This document shows, in pieces, positions 54,702-63,178 of a DNA stretch of 64,000 nucleotides. The stretch spans positions 186,001 to 250,000 of the forward strand of contig NZ_UWFA01000380.1 in the NCBI RefSeq assembly GCF_900601905.1. Reading direction: 5' to 3'. The position numbers and the translations under genes are program-made. The first letter of the stretch is position 1; every line of letters starts with the position of its first letter. The stretch comes from Pseudomonas viridiflava (lineage in GTDB: Bacteria > Pseudomonadota > Gammaproteobacteria > Pseudomonadales > Pseudomonadaceae). Below the pieces are notes generated by a model. It was not told the origin of the DNA. It saw nothing but the letters and a program-made list of their open reading frames with translations, and did no database searches.

Positions 54702-54890
54702 TCATTGTGGGTCTTGGTTCGGCGCCAGCTCCGCCTGGATACGTTTGTAGATTTCTTCACGGTGTACGGAAACATTCTTAGGTGCGTTGATGCCCAGGCG
54801 TACCTGAAGGCCCTGGACGCCCAGAATCGTGACGGTAATTTCGTCACCAATGTTTATGCTTTCGCCAACTTTACGGGTGAGTATCAACAT
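54702..54890 (-). CDS. rsmE: CsrA/RsmA-family RNA-binding regulator, RsmE-like
   Basis: A 62-residue CsrA protein from 54890 ([20 protein letters not shown]); an open extension to 54977 is rejected. It has the core beta-strands, VHREEI and the RNA-contact Arg of [26 protein letters not shown] is closer to RsmE than RsmA. It binds GGA motifs in mRNA and is antagonised by Gac-controlled sRNAs. The SD lies in CAAGGA (54898-54903), a CsrA-type site, so autorepression is likely. Confidence 0.9.
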   Translation of the reverse strand: MLILTRKVGESINIGDEITVTILGVQGLQVRLGINAPKNVSVHREEIYKRIQAELAPNQDPQ

Positions 54891-54977
54891 AATCTTTTCC
54901 TTGATGGCCTCTTGAAGCGCCTCTAGCAGGAGGCTGGCATTTGCCTTTGCGTGGTGATTGTTGCCGAGTACATCCAA

Positions 54978-55420
54978 ATGCGTCCATCAATATGACGTTA
55001 CAGGAGTGAATTTAATTCCCTCGGTACATTTTTCTGTCATCAAGCGGCCGTTGCCAGCTGGATGAGCGCGCCAATTCTGCCTGTTTTTACGGGTAAAAGC
55101 CCGTATTTAGCGGAGCAGCCATCAAGCTTTTGTCTCAAATGCTTTACGGCATCGTCATTTCTCGATGCATTTATGCGCGCCATGCCTTAACCCTGCCGGT
55201 GTGCACGAATGAATATCAGCGTAGGCGCAACTTCGAATGTGTGCCGGAGGATTCCGCAAATATTAATCTCCGGTCCGACACAGCACGTAGGAAAGTGCCT
55301 TAAGCGTTGTAATGCGGTGGATGCAGTTGAACTGAACAATCTTCCTTCTCACCCTATTCGGGGGGGTGGGGTAACCCTTCGGCGGAAGGGACAAAAGCGT
55401 CTATTCGGGGCCTGGCGCCT
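54978..55420. other. Intergenic region between rsmE-like and chemoreceptor genes
   Basis: About 440 nt. A 91-codon plus-strand frame at 55209 overlaps the promoter and chemoreceptor start and is not protein-like. No other feature recognised. Confidence 0.4.
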
Positions 55421-55447
55421 TCATGTTTATGACGGTTCGGCCGATAG
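55421..55447 (+). promoter_or_regulatory. FliA (sigma28) promoter of the chemoreceptor gene
   Basis: TCATGTTT-N11-GCCGATAG, matching TAAAGTTT-N11-GCCGATAA at 6/8 and 7/8 with exact spacing, 34 nt before the start codon. Confidence 0.85.
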
Positions 55448-55480
55448 CGTTTCAATATCAGCTCATCGAGTAGATCTATC

Positions 55481-57106
55481 ATGACACTGCGTAACCTTGG
55501 TATAGCCCCTCGGGCAGCGATTTGTTTCACCTTTATGGCACTGCTGGTGCTGTTTCTGGGGGTGATGAGCCTGAACAAAATGGCCGATCTCAATGAGATG
55601 ACTGATTCTCTGGCGAGTGATGAATTGGCTTCGACTCGGCTGCTGGGTGAGCTGGCGGATACCACCACCCGGTTTCGTACCGTGTCTTATCTGATTCTGG
55701 TGAACCGTGCGCCAGCAGATTTTGCCAAGGCAGAAGCAAGGCTTGATGTCCTCACCAAGAAAGCCAATCGCATCGTCGAGGCGTACGCTCCGCTGGTTGG
55801 TGGCGAAGAAGAAGCAGGCAAGTTCAGGCAGTTCAAGGAAGCGCTGGCCAGTTATCTGGGGGCCCAGGACAAGCTGCTCGAAATAGCACGTGCCGGGCGC
55901 GACGCCGAGATCCTGCCGCTGATCAATGGTGACCTCAAGCGCTATTCGGATCAGATGGCGCCTCTGGTCGAGTGGATGACGGAGCTCAACCGCAAGGATT
56001 CAGAGGTCGCGGTTGCTGACTCCGCAAGCGGCTACATCGCGGCGCGTAACGTGATCATCAGCGTGCTGGTGCTGGCAGCAATCATGACAATCCTGCTGGC
56101 GGTACTCCTCACACGCAGCATTGTTCGTCCGCTGGTTGATGCCGTGCGCGCGGCGGAAGACGTCGCGCGAGGCGACCTCACCCAGCCGGTGCTGATTCAG
56201 GGTCGTGATGAAGTGACACGTCTGCAACAGGCGCTGCAAACCATGCAGAGCAATCTGCGCGATACCTTGCAGCAGATTTCCGGTTCGGCGACCCAGGTTG
56301 CTTCGGCAGCGGAAGAACTCAACGCGGTCACCGAAGAAGGGTCGCGCTCGCTGCAGCAGCAGAATGACGAAATAGAACAGGCCGCAACGGCCGTCAACGA
56401 GATGACCGCTGCTGTCGAGGAAGTCGCCAGCAATGCCGTCAGCACCTCGACCGCTTCCCAGCAATCGAGCTCTTCGGCAATCCAGGGCAGCCAGCGGGTG
56501 CAGGAAACGGTGACGGCCATCCAGCAGATGACCAACGATGTCGAGACCACCTCCGAGCAGGTTCGCAGCCTCGCGGGCCAGACGCGTGACATCGGCAAGG
56601 TGCTGGATGTGATTCGCGCCATTGCCGAGCAAACCAACCTGCTGGCCCTTAACGCTGCCATCGAGGCGGCCCGTGCCGGGGAGGCCGGTCGCGGTTTTGC
56701 CGTAGTTGCCGACGAAGTCCGCGCCCTTGCGCACCGGACTCAGCAATCAACTCAGGAAATCGAGGTCATGGTCAGTGGTATCCAGCAGGGCAGCAGCCAG
56801 GCCGTGGCATCGATGCAAAACAGCAGCGCACGTGCCCAGGCAACGCTGGAAGTCGCCCGCAGCGCCGGTGTGGCACTGGATGAGATCACCCGCAGCGTGG
56901 GCGAGATTTCCGATCGTAATCTGGTCATCGCCAGCGCTGCCGAAGAGCAGGCACAGGTGTCCCGGGAAGTTGACCGCAACCTGGTAAATATTCGGGATTT
57001 GTCGCTGCAATCGTCGGCGGGCGCCAATCAGACCAATTCGGCCAGTCATGAACTGTCGCGTCTGGCTGCGGAGTTGAATCAGATGGTTGGGCGTTTCAAG
57101 ATCTAG
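55481..57106 (+). CDS. Methyl-accepting chemotaxis protein, 4HB sensor
   Basis: A 541-residue chemoreceptor: TM1 about 12-30, periplasmic four-helix-bundle sensor (30-185), TM2 about 188-210, HAMP ([26 protein letters not shown]) and a cytoplasmic coiled coil with the conserved hairpin tip [22 protein letters not shown]. It ends ...GRFKI, without a CheR-tethering pentapeptide. A FliA-type promoter ties it to late flagellar gene expression. The ligand is unknown; 4HB sensors bind organic acids, amino acids and others. Confidence 0.93.
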   Translation: MTLRNLGIAPRAAICFTFMALLVLFLGVMSLNKMADLNEMTDSLASDELASTRLLGELADTTTRFRTVSYLILVNRAPADFAKAEARLDVLTKKANRIVEAYAPLVGGEEEAGKFRQFKEALASYLGAQDKLLEIARAGRDAEILPLINGDLKRYSDQMAPLVEWMTELNRKDSEVAVADSASGYIAARNVIISVLVLAAIMTILLAVLLTRSIVRPLVDAVRAAEDVARGDLTQPVLIQGRDEVTRLQQALQTMQSNLRDTLQQISGSATQVASAAEELNAVTEEGSRSLQQQNDEIEQAATAVNEMTAAVEEVASNAVSTSTASQQSSSSAIQGSQRVQETVTAIQQMTNDVETTSEQVRSLAGQTRDIGKVLDVIRAIAEQTNLLALNAAIEAARAGEAGRGFAVVADEVRALAHRTQQSTQEIEVMVSGIQQGSSQAVASMQNSSARAQATLEVARSAGVALDEITRSVGEISDRNLVIASAAEEQAQVSREVDRNLVNIRDLSLQSSAGANQTNSASHELSRLAAELNQMVGRFKI

Positions 57107-57126
57107 CTGTTCGAGCGCGGCGTTCG

Positions 57127-57200
57127 TGCAGGAGCTGCCGAAGGCTGCGAATAGCGGTTTGTCTGGTACACCGCATTTGCAGCCTTCGGCAGCTCCTGCA
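57127..57200. repeat. Long perfect inverted repeat, third palindrome family
   Basis: 22-bp perfect arms (start TGCAGGAGCTGCCGAAGG) around a 30-nt loop, between convergent genes. It shares layout but not sequence with the REP families. It may end both transcripts. Confidence 0.85.
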
Positions 57201-57252
57201 GGTTTTGTGTTGCTCCAGACAAACCGCGATTGTCAGCAGGTTTGCAGTTCTG

Positions 57253-58605
57253 TCAGACCACCATCGACAACAGCAGGATGAAGATCAGGCCCACTACCGA
57301 CAGGATGGTTTCCATCACGGTCCAGGTCTTGAAGGTTTCAGCAACGGTCATGTTGAAGTACTGCTTGACCAGCCAGAAACCGGCGTCGTTGACGTGGGAC
57401 AGGATCAACGATCCAGCCCCGGTGGCCAGCACCAGCAGCTCGCGGTTTACGCCCGGGATCAGGCCCACCACGGGTGCCACGATACCCGCGCCGGTGATGG
57501 TTGCCACGGTGGCAGAACCGGTCGCGACACGAATCACCGCAGCAACCAGCCAGGCCAGCATGATCGGGTTGATTTGTGCCTGCACCGCCATGTTACCGAT
57601 CAAATCACCCACGCCGCTGGCGACCAGCATTTGCTTGAAGCCACCACCTGCACCGACGATCAGCACGATGGCCGCTACGGGCGTCAGGCTTTGGTCCAGC
57701 AATTTCATGATCTTGTTGCGATCAAAGCCGCGAGCCGAACCAAAGGTGTAGAACGCCAGCAGCAGGGCCGCAAGCAACGCTGTGATCGGGTGGCCGATGA
57801 AGTCCATCCAGATGCGGAACGTGTTGCCTTCTGGCAGTGCGATGTCGGCGAAGGTTTTCAGCAACATCAGGAACACAGGCAGCAGAATCGTCACCAGGGT
57901 GATGCCAAAGCCAGGCAGGTTGGTAGCGCTGGACTCTTTACCGATCTGCTCCATCAACTCCTGGGAAGGGGTGCCTGGTACGTATTTGGAAATCCATTTG
58001 CCATAGATCGGGCCGGCAATGATTGCGGTAGGCAGGGCGATCAGCAGGCCGTAGAAAATGGTCTTGCCGATATCAGCACCGAAGATGCCGATGGCCAGCA
58101 ACGGGCCCGGGTGTGGCGGAACCAGGCCATGCACGGCAGACAGGCCTGCCAGCAACGGGATGCCGATCTTGACGATGGATACACCGGTGCGACGCGCCAC
58201 GATGTAGACCAGCGGGATAAGCAGAACAAAGCCGATTTCGAAGAACAGCGGGATGCCCACCAGAAACGCGGCGAACATCATTGCCCAATGCACGCGTTGC
58301 TTGCCGAAGCTGCGGATCAGGGTTTGCGCGATCTGATCGGCTCCGCCTGAGTCAGCCATCAATTTGCCGAGCATGGTGCCAAGGCCGAGGATAATGCCGA
58401 CGAAGCCCAGTACGCCGCCGAAGCCGTCCTGGAAAGCCTTCATGACTTTTTCCACCGGCATGCCGGATGTCAGGCCCAGAAAGCCTGCAGCGATGGTCAG
58501 CGCGACGAAGGGGTGAACCTTGAATTTGGTAATCAGCAATACCAGGCCGACGATGGTGACCACCGCGTCGAGCAACAGGTACGTTTCATGGGTCAGACCG
58601 AACAT
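57253..58605 (-). CDS. gntT: Gluconate permease, GntP family
   Basis: A 450-residue, 12-14 helix GntP-family symporter: SGMPVEKVMKAFQDGFGGVLGFVGIILGLGTMLGKLMADSGGA and VPPHPGPLLAIGIFGADIGKT are family signatures. It imports gluconate with protons. Upstream of it, a perfect copy of the probable GntR operator lies at 58706. Confidence 0.94.
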   Translation of the reverse strand: MFGLTHETYLLLDAVVTIVGLVLLITKFKVHPFVALTIAAGFLGLTSGMPVEKVMKAFQDGFGGVLGFVGIILGLGTMLGKLMADSGGADQIAQTLIRSFGKQRVHWAMMFAAFLVGIPLFFEIGFVLLIPLVYIVARRTGVSIVKIGIPLLAGLSAVHGLVPPHPGPLLAIGIFGADIGKTIFYGLLIALPTAIIAGPIYGKWISKYVPGTPSQELMEQIGKESSATNLPGFGITLVTILLPVFLMLLKTFADIALPEGNTFRIWMDFIGHPITALLAALLLAFYTFGSARGFDRNKIMKLLDQSLTPVAAIVLIVGAGGGFKQMLVASGVGDLIGNMAVQAQINPIMLAWLVAAVIRVATGSATVATITGAGIVAPVVGLIPGVNRELLVLATGAGSLILSHVNDAGFWLVKQYFNMTVAETFKTWTVMETILSVVGLIFILLLSMVV

Positions 58606-58705
58606 TGGGTATCTCTCCAGTTGTCTTTGTTGTTAAAGGAGCAGCTGCGTTGTGCCGTCGCCTTGAAGGAGGACGGATCAGGTAAATTTCAGCAGATCCA
58701 GGCGC

Positions 58706-58721
58706 AAGACAGCGCTGTCTT
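58706..58721 (-). promoter_or_regulatory. Candidate GntR operator 1 (gntT)
   Basis: AAGACAGC-GCTGTCTT, perfect 16-bp palindrome with the central CG typical of LacI-family operators, about 100 nt upstream of gntT. Confidence 0.85.
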
Positions 58722-58744
58722 TCGCGCTCACGCCTTTATCGGGC

Positions 58745-59266
58745 TCAGGACGCCTTCCACCAGTCAGCCGCTTGCTTGCCGATTTCAGCGACCGGTTGAG
58801 TGGCATCGACCACCAGGGTCAATGGCTCGCCATAGGGCGGCTCAAGGGTCGCGAACTGGCTTTCGACCAGGCTGGCAGGCATGAAATGGCCGGGCCGATG
58901 GGCGCAGCGTTCGGTCGCAACTTCTGGAGTCAGTTCAAGAAACACGAACCCCAGGCCAGGCACGGCCTGACGCAGGCGTTCGCGATAGATGAGCTTGAGG
59001 GACGAGCAGGTCAGGACAGGGTGCTCGCCATTGGCCAGCGCTTTGGCCATTTCTTCACCCAGGCGCGTCAACCAACCGGCACGGTCTTCGTCGTTGAGAG
59101 GGTGGCCGGCGCTCATCTTGTCGATGTTGGCCTGGGGATGGAAGGCGTCACCTTCAATCAGGCGACCCCCGCTGTTCAGGGCGATTTCGGCGCCAACGAC
59201 ACTTTTGCCGCAACCCGAAACACCCATGACCACGAGGGCAGAAATAGCAGAATTCGCAATTGTCAC
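58745..59266 (-). CDS. gntK: Gluconokinase
   Basis: A 173-residue kinase with GTG start at 59266, chosen because AAGGTGG lies about 8 nt upstream; an open extension to 59326 crosses the operator. Walker A GVSGCGKS, then EGDAFHPQANIDKMSAGHPLNDEDRAGWL and CSSLKLIYRERLR are gluconokinase motifs. It makes 6-phosphogluconate from imported gluconate. GtnT lies downstream with its own operator. Confidence 0.93.
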   Translation of the reverse strand: MTIANSAISALVVMGVSGCGKSVVGAEIALNSGGRLIEGDAFHPQANIDKMSAGHPLNDEDRAGWLTRLGEEMAKALANGEHPVLTCSSLKLIYRERLRQAVPGLGFVFLELTPEVATERCAHRPGHFMPASLVESQFATLEPPYGEPLTLVVDATQPVAEIGKQAADWWKAS

Positions 59267-59285
59267 AGTAGACCACCTTAACTGG

Positions 59286-59299
59286 AGACAGCGCTGTCT
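59286..59299 (-). promoter_or_regulatory. Candidate GntR operator 2 (gntK)
   Basis: AGACAGC-GCTGTCT, perfect palindrome 20 nt upstream of the gntK start. Confidence 0.88.
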
Positions 59300-59426
59300 T
59301 TGTCGACCTTGAGAAAGGGACGGCAACAGGTGCTTCCAGGTATTGTCATTGTTTTAATGAGTCCATTTATTCATCGCACGCTCTCTGAGCCAGGGGCGAC
59401 AGAAGAAAGCATTGTCAGGGTCCGTG

Positions 59427-59440
59427 AGACAGCGCTACCT
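59427..59440 (+). promoter_or_regulatory. Candidate GntR operator 3 (gntR), half degenerate
   Basis: AGACAGC-GCTACCT keeps the left arm and core but not the right arm. It is 60-73 nt before the gntR start and may mediate weaker autoregulation. Confidence 0.7.
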
Positions 59441-59499
59441 TAGAGCCCATTCGCCGTGTTTGGCAACCCCTCTGCTCATCCTCATGTAGTTGGCAACAA

Positions 59500-60516
59500 A
59501 TGACTCGCATTGGTTCCCGCTCCACTGGCCGCCCGACCCTTAACGAAGTGGCGCGTCTGGCTGCTGTTTCTCCAATCACTGCATCACGGGCATTGCGCGG
59601 GGTGATCACTGTCGCACCGGAACTGGTAGAGAAGGTCCGCGCCGCTGCGCAGAGCCTTGGTTACGTCGCCAACCCGGCCGCGCGCGCCCTGGCGTCTTCG
59701 CAAAGCCAGACAGTGGTGGTGCTGGTGCCGTCGTTGTCCAACCAGTTATTCATCGAAACCCTCGAAGCGATCCAGACCGTATTGCGCCCCCGAAACCTGG
59801 AGGTCGTGATCGGCAACTACCACTATTCTCCGGTGGAAGAAGAGAACCTGTTGCGCAGTCATCTGGCCAACCGGCCCCGCGGCCTGTTGCTGACCGGGTT
59901 CGACCATACCCCGGCACTGCGGCAACTGCTGGCGGCCAGCGGCGTGCCTTGCGTGCACATGATGGAGCTGGACCAGACCCGTGGCGCTTATTGCGTGGGA
60001 TTTTCTCAGGTTCAAGCGGGGGGCGAGGCGGCGCGGCACTTGTTGGGCCGGGGTCGCAAGCGTCTGGCCTATATTGCTGCACAGCTTGACCCACGGGTTC
60101 TGCAGCGTGGCCAAGGCTTTCGCCAAGTACTGCAGGAGCACGGGCTATATGATCCAGCGCTGGAGCTACAAAGGCCGCAGCCGTCCTCGATCGGTCTGGG
60201 CGGCGAACTGTTCATGCAGCTGATGGCTGAACATCCGGATGTGGATGGGGTGTTCTTCTGTAATGACGACCTGGCTCAGGGTGCGTCGCTGGAGGCCTTG
60301 CGTCACGGTATAGCCATCCCGGAGCGCGTGTCATTGGTGGGTTTCAACGATCTGCCGGGCTCGGCGTACATGGTGCCGCGCCTGACGTCGATCCGTACCC
60401 CTCGTGAACAGGTTGGGCAGCGCGCTGCGCAACTGCTATTAGGGCTCATTGATGGCGTGGCGCAAAAACCCCAGGTCGACCTGGGGTTTGAGCTGGTGAT
60501 ACGCGAGAGTTCGTGA
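59500..60516 (+). CDS. gntR: GntR: LacI-family gluconate repressor
   Basis: A 338-residue LacI regulator: helix-turn-helix RPTLNEVARLAAVSPITASRALRG with the hinge QSLGYVANPAARAL, then a periplasmic-binding-like effector domain (VVVLVPSLSNQLFIETLEAI; RVSLVGFNDLPGSAYMVPRLTSIR). Divergent from gntK. It probably represses gntK, gntT and itself in the absence of gluconate or its phosphate. Confidence 0.94.
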   Translation: MTRIGSRSTGRPTLNEVARLAAVSPITASRALRGVITVAPELVEKVRAAAQSLGYVANPAARALASSQSQTVVVLVPSLSNQLFIETLEAIQTVLRPRNLEVVIGNYHYSPVEEENLLRSHLANRPRGLLLTGFDHTPALRQLLAASGVPCVHMMELDQTRGAYCVGFSQVQAGGEAARHLLGRGRKRLAYIAAQLDPRVLQRGQGFRQVLQEHGLYDPALELQRPQPSSIGLGGELFMQLMAEHPDVDGVFFCNDDLAQGASLEALRHGIAIPERVSLVGFNDLPGSAYMVPRLTSIRTPREQVGQRAAQLLLGLIDGVAQKPQVDLGFELVIRESS

Positions 60517-60526
60517 CCGCTCGGGA

Positions 60527-61684
60527 TCAGTAACCGTTGCGCTTGAGGATGGCGTCCAGGCTTTCTTTGGCCGGCCGACCATAGAAGTTCAGCAGTTGCG
60601 CCGTGCGGTTGGTGAAGAAACCATCGGCGCCGTCAGCGGCGATCTGCTTGAAGTCCACCGCGTCATCGACGGTATAAGGATGCACCACCATGCCTTTGTC
60701 ATGGGTGACGTTGTTCATCCACTTCTTGACCAGGTCCATATAACTCTGGTCGCCGCCGTGGGTCAGTTTCGCGGACGGCCCCGTGCCAATCGCGCCATGC
60801 GCCTTGGCCCAGTCGATCCAGGCGACAAACTCTTCCTGGGTTTTGACCTCCTGAGCCCCGTAGTACTCTGCCTTGTCCTTGAAGCCCGAATCCTTGAACG
60901 CGACGCTGGATTTTGGCTCGATGGAGCCTTCGCCAATCCACAGCAGCAACACCTTGGGGACTTTCGGCATTTCTTTTTGCAGCAAGACCAGGCTTGGCTT
61001 CTCGAAGGTTTGCAGGACCACGCGGCCTGGCATATGCGCGACGTTCACATGACCGGGCTTGGCGGCCGGTCGCGCGCTCAGCCAGCCGCGTTTTGCCAGG
61101 GCTTTGCCGAGGTCGGCTTCAATGCCGGGGAACTGGTTGGGTGCCTTTGTCTCGATGTACAACCCGGGCTTGTTGTCGCCGCCTTCGGCAATATCGATGA
61201 CTTCATCCAGGGTCAGAATCTGCAACCCGGCGTAGCTAGGGCGGGCCCGGTCCGGGTAGGCCTTGTTGAACCAGCTGCCAGCGTCCAGCTGTTTGATTTC
61301 TGCCAGGGTGAAGGTGTTCAGCGGATCCTTAATGCGCTTGGGAAACACTTCGGCGATGTTGGTGGTGCGCTCCAGGGTGTCATCGTGCAGAGCAATCAAC
61401 ACACCGTCTTTGGTGCGCTGGATGTCCATTTCCAGATAGTCCGCGCCCAGGTCCCGGGCCACGGTGTAAGCCGGAATCGTCTCTTCAGGGGCGTCGAACG
61501 AAGCGCCCCGGTGGGCGATCACGGCGGGCCAGGGCAGGCCGATGCTGGCGCTCAGCGCCTTGCCCGGCGGCTCGGCGGCCATGGCTGAGCCTGATGCCAG
61601 CAGCAGGCCGGTCAGCACGCTACCTGCCAGAAAGCTGGCCAGTGGAGTCTTGAGAAACAGCGCCTTTGAAATTCCTTTCAGCAT
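60527..61684 (-). CDS. glpQ: Periplasmic glycerophosphodiester phosphodiesterase
   Basis: About 385 residues from 61684, with a signal peptide (ISKALFLKTPLASFLAGSVL ... SAMAAEP). GDPD motifs: VIAHRGASFDAPEETIPAY, DYLEMDIQRTKDGVLIALHDDTLERTTN and LYIETKAPNQFPG. It hydrolyses glycerophosphodiesters from phospholipid breakdown to glycerol 3-phosphate. Converges on gntR with a 10-nt gap. Monocistronic by spacing. Confidence 0.93.
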   Translation of the reverse strand: MLKGISKALFLKTPLASFLAGSVLTGLLLASGSAMAAEPPGKALSASIGLPWPAVIAHRGASFDAPEETIPAYTVARDLGADYLEMDIQRTKDGVLIALHDDTLERTTNIAEVFPKRIKDPLNTFTLAEIKQLDAGSWFNKAYPDRARPSYAGLQILTLDEVIDIAEGGDNKPGLYIETKAPNQFPGIEADLGKALAKRGWLSARPAAKPGHVNVAHMPGRVVLQTFEKPSLVLLQKEMPKVPKVLLLWIGEGSIEPKSSVAFKDSGFKDKAEYYGAQEVKTQEEFVAWIDWAKAHGAIGTGPSAKLTHGGDQSYMDLVKKWMNNVTHDKGMVVHPYTVDDAVDFKQIAADGADGFFTNRTAQLLNFYGRPAKESLDAILKRNGY

Positions 61685-61981
61685 GGTCTCGATAATCCTT
61701 GTTTCGTGGTCATGACGATCGATGTCGATCATTGCAAATGAAGCCCGGGCCAACCTTTAGCAGCATCACAGCGTAGCGGCAAGCGGTCTGCCGTTGCGGG
61801 AACGTCGATGTCGCAACCGGCAAGTCGGTTTGCAGATGTTTGTGGCTGTCGCCGCTCACTTGGCAATATGAGAGGCGTCGCCATTGACCTCAGTTTGAAT
61901 GGCTAATGATACGAATGCGTGAAGGTCTTTTTTGGTTCGTCCTGAGACGCAAATAGCTAGCCATGCGGCATTGCAGGGTAA
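61685..61981. other. Intergenic region upstream of glpQ
   Basis: About 300 nt; the glpQ promoter should lie here. No clear Pho box or other operator seen by eye. Confidence 0.4.
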
Positions 61982-62434
61982 TCATTGGGCGCCGGGGGCT
62001 TTACGCGGGCGTCCACCTTTGGCCCCGTTGGCGCGCGCTGCCCGAGCCTTGGCCGTACTGCTGCGGCTCCCATTGCGGGCTGCAATGACTGAGGCCGCCA
62101 TGTCCATCAAGGGCACGCTGGCCGATACCAGGCCTGCGATTGAAACATGCAGGTCCTGCGCAGGCAGGCACAGCGCGCTGCCGGCAAAACCCAGCTCCAG
62201 TGATTCCAGCTCGGCGCGGCTCAACAGGGCCAGCTCGGGGTAGTTCTGTGTGGGCAGTGCGATGGCGCAATTGTCGGCAAAGCGGATCAGCAGCGAATCC
62301 TGGTCCGGCAGATAGACCAGCGCCTTGGCATGTAGCCCGACACTGGCCCGGGCGCGACCTTGCGTTCTGGCAGCTTCAAGAGCCTGCTCGGTGACGACTT
62401 CGTCGAAATGCTCGACGGCCTTAACTGTTTTCAT
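61982..62434 (-). CDS. DUF2442 protein with basic C-terminal tail
   Basis: A 150-residue protein. The DUF2442 part (VYLPDQDSLLIRFADNCAIALPTQNYPELALL) is followed by a tail with an AT-hook-like GAKGGRPRKAP. Overlaps the upstream DUF4160-like frame by 4 nt. Such pairs behave like accessory modules, and toxin-antitoxin function has been suggested for relatives without firm evidence known to me. Confidence 0.8.
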   Translation of the reverse strand: MKTVKAVEHFDEVVTEQALEAARTQGRARASVGLHAKALVYLPDQDSLLIRFADNCAIALPTQNYPELALLSRAELESLELGFAGSALCLPAQDLHVSIAGLVSASVPLMDMAASVIAARNGSRSSTAKARAARANGAKGGRPRKAPGAQ

Positions 62435-62857
62435 AATTCAATCTCCAAGGGGGCAATGACACCTGCCAGGAACAATCGTGTGCGGTACCTTCCGGGGTCG
62501 AAGTGAGCCGAAATGATCGATAGCCCTCCACAATGCACCGCCCCGGCTTTGACGACTTGCGAGGCGCTCATATCCCAGCGTCGGTTCTCCAGGCAGAGGG
62601 TCTTACGACTGCGCCACCAGCATTCACGTGCTTTGCGCAAGTTGTCCCGGCGCCGGATCACACGTCGCAGCTGTTCGAGAACGGCCGCGCACGGCTCGTT
62701 GCTTGCTGGCACCACGTCCCACAGCCGCACCCCGTTGTGCCAGAAGCTGAATTGAAATCCTGCGTCCCACTCGGCATTGAACCTGCACATGGGGCGGGCA
62801 GTGTTCGTTACGAGTCAGCACGGCAATCGTCAGTCCTTTGTGGTTGCATATACGCAC
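62431..62857 (-). pseudogene. Frameshifted DUF4160-like gene, partner of DUF2442
   Basis: A start at 62857 (GTG; GGATGGG about 9 nt upstream) gives MRICNHKGLTIAVLTRNEHC PPHVQV, matching the NEHxPPHxHV start of DUF4160. That frame soon loses protein character, while the +1 shifted frame (AEWDAGFQFSFWHNGVRLWD onward, 62790-62431) continues the family-like sequence to a stop that overlaps DUF2442 by 4 nt. Removing one base near 62778-62784 restores one frame. This is a mutation, programmed frameshift or sequencing error; the remaining long frame alone can start at ATG 62790 but lacks a ribosome site. Confidence 0.75.
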
Positions 62858-63178
62858 GATAAACCCATCCGTTAGGTTTAAATTTACGCCAGGTGTCTAG
62901 AGCTGGCCAGACCGAATTTCAGTGGCCTGATTCAAGAGCAATCAGGGGTGTGGCCTGGGCGGCGGATGTCAACTTCACCGAAAACCCCCTGATTACGCCA
63001 ACGTACAGGCGATACAGGATTTGACGACATGCGCTTCGAAAGCGTTGTTGAAGGCGCTTGTGGAAGCTTCCTACCTCACGCGCTTTCGATGCCTACAGCC
63101 AAGAAAGAATCGAACCGACCTGCACAAGCGGCTCGACTCGCGTTACTGTCGTTTTCTTTGCGTGTTCTGGAGCCCTGC
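62858..63178. other. Intergenic region between divergent genes
   Basis: About 320 nt, low similarity to anything recognised; a few imperfect inverted stretches near 63030-63090, no clear operator. Confidence 0.4.

Noticed and set aside
55209..55484. 91-codon plus-strand frame before the chemoreceptor
   Set aside because: Overlaps the FliA promoter and the next start; no ribosome site or protein-like pattern.
57205..58350. 381-codon plus-strand frame opposite gntT
   Set aside because: It mirrors the gntT codons and is rich in His, Gln, Arg and Asp, as antisense frames in high-GC DNA usually are.
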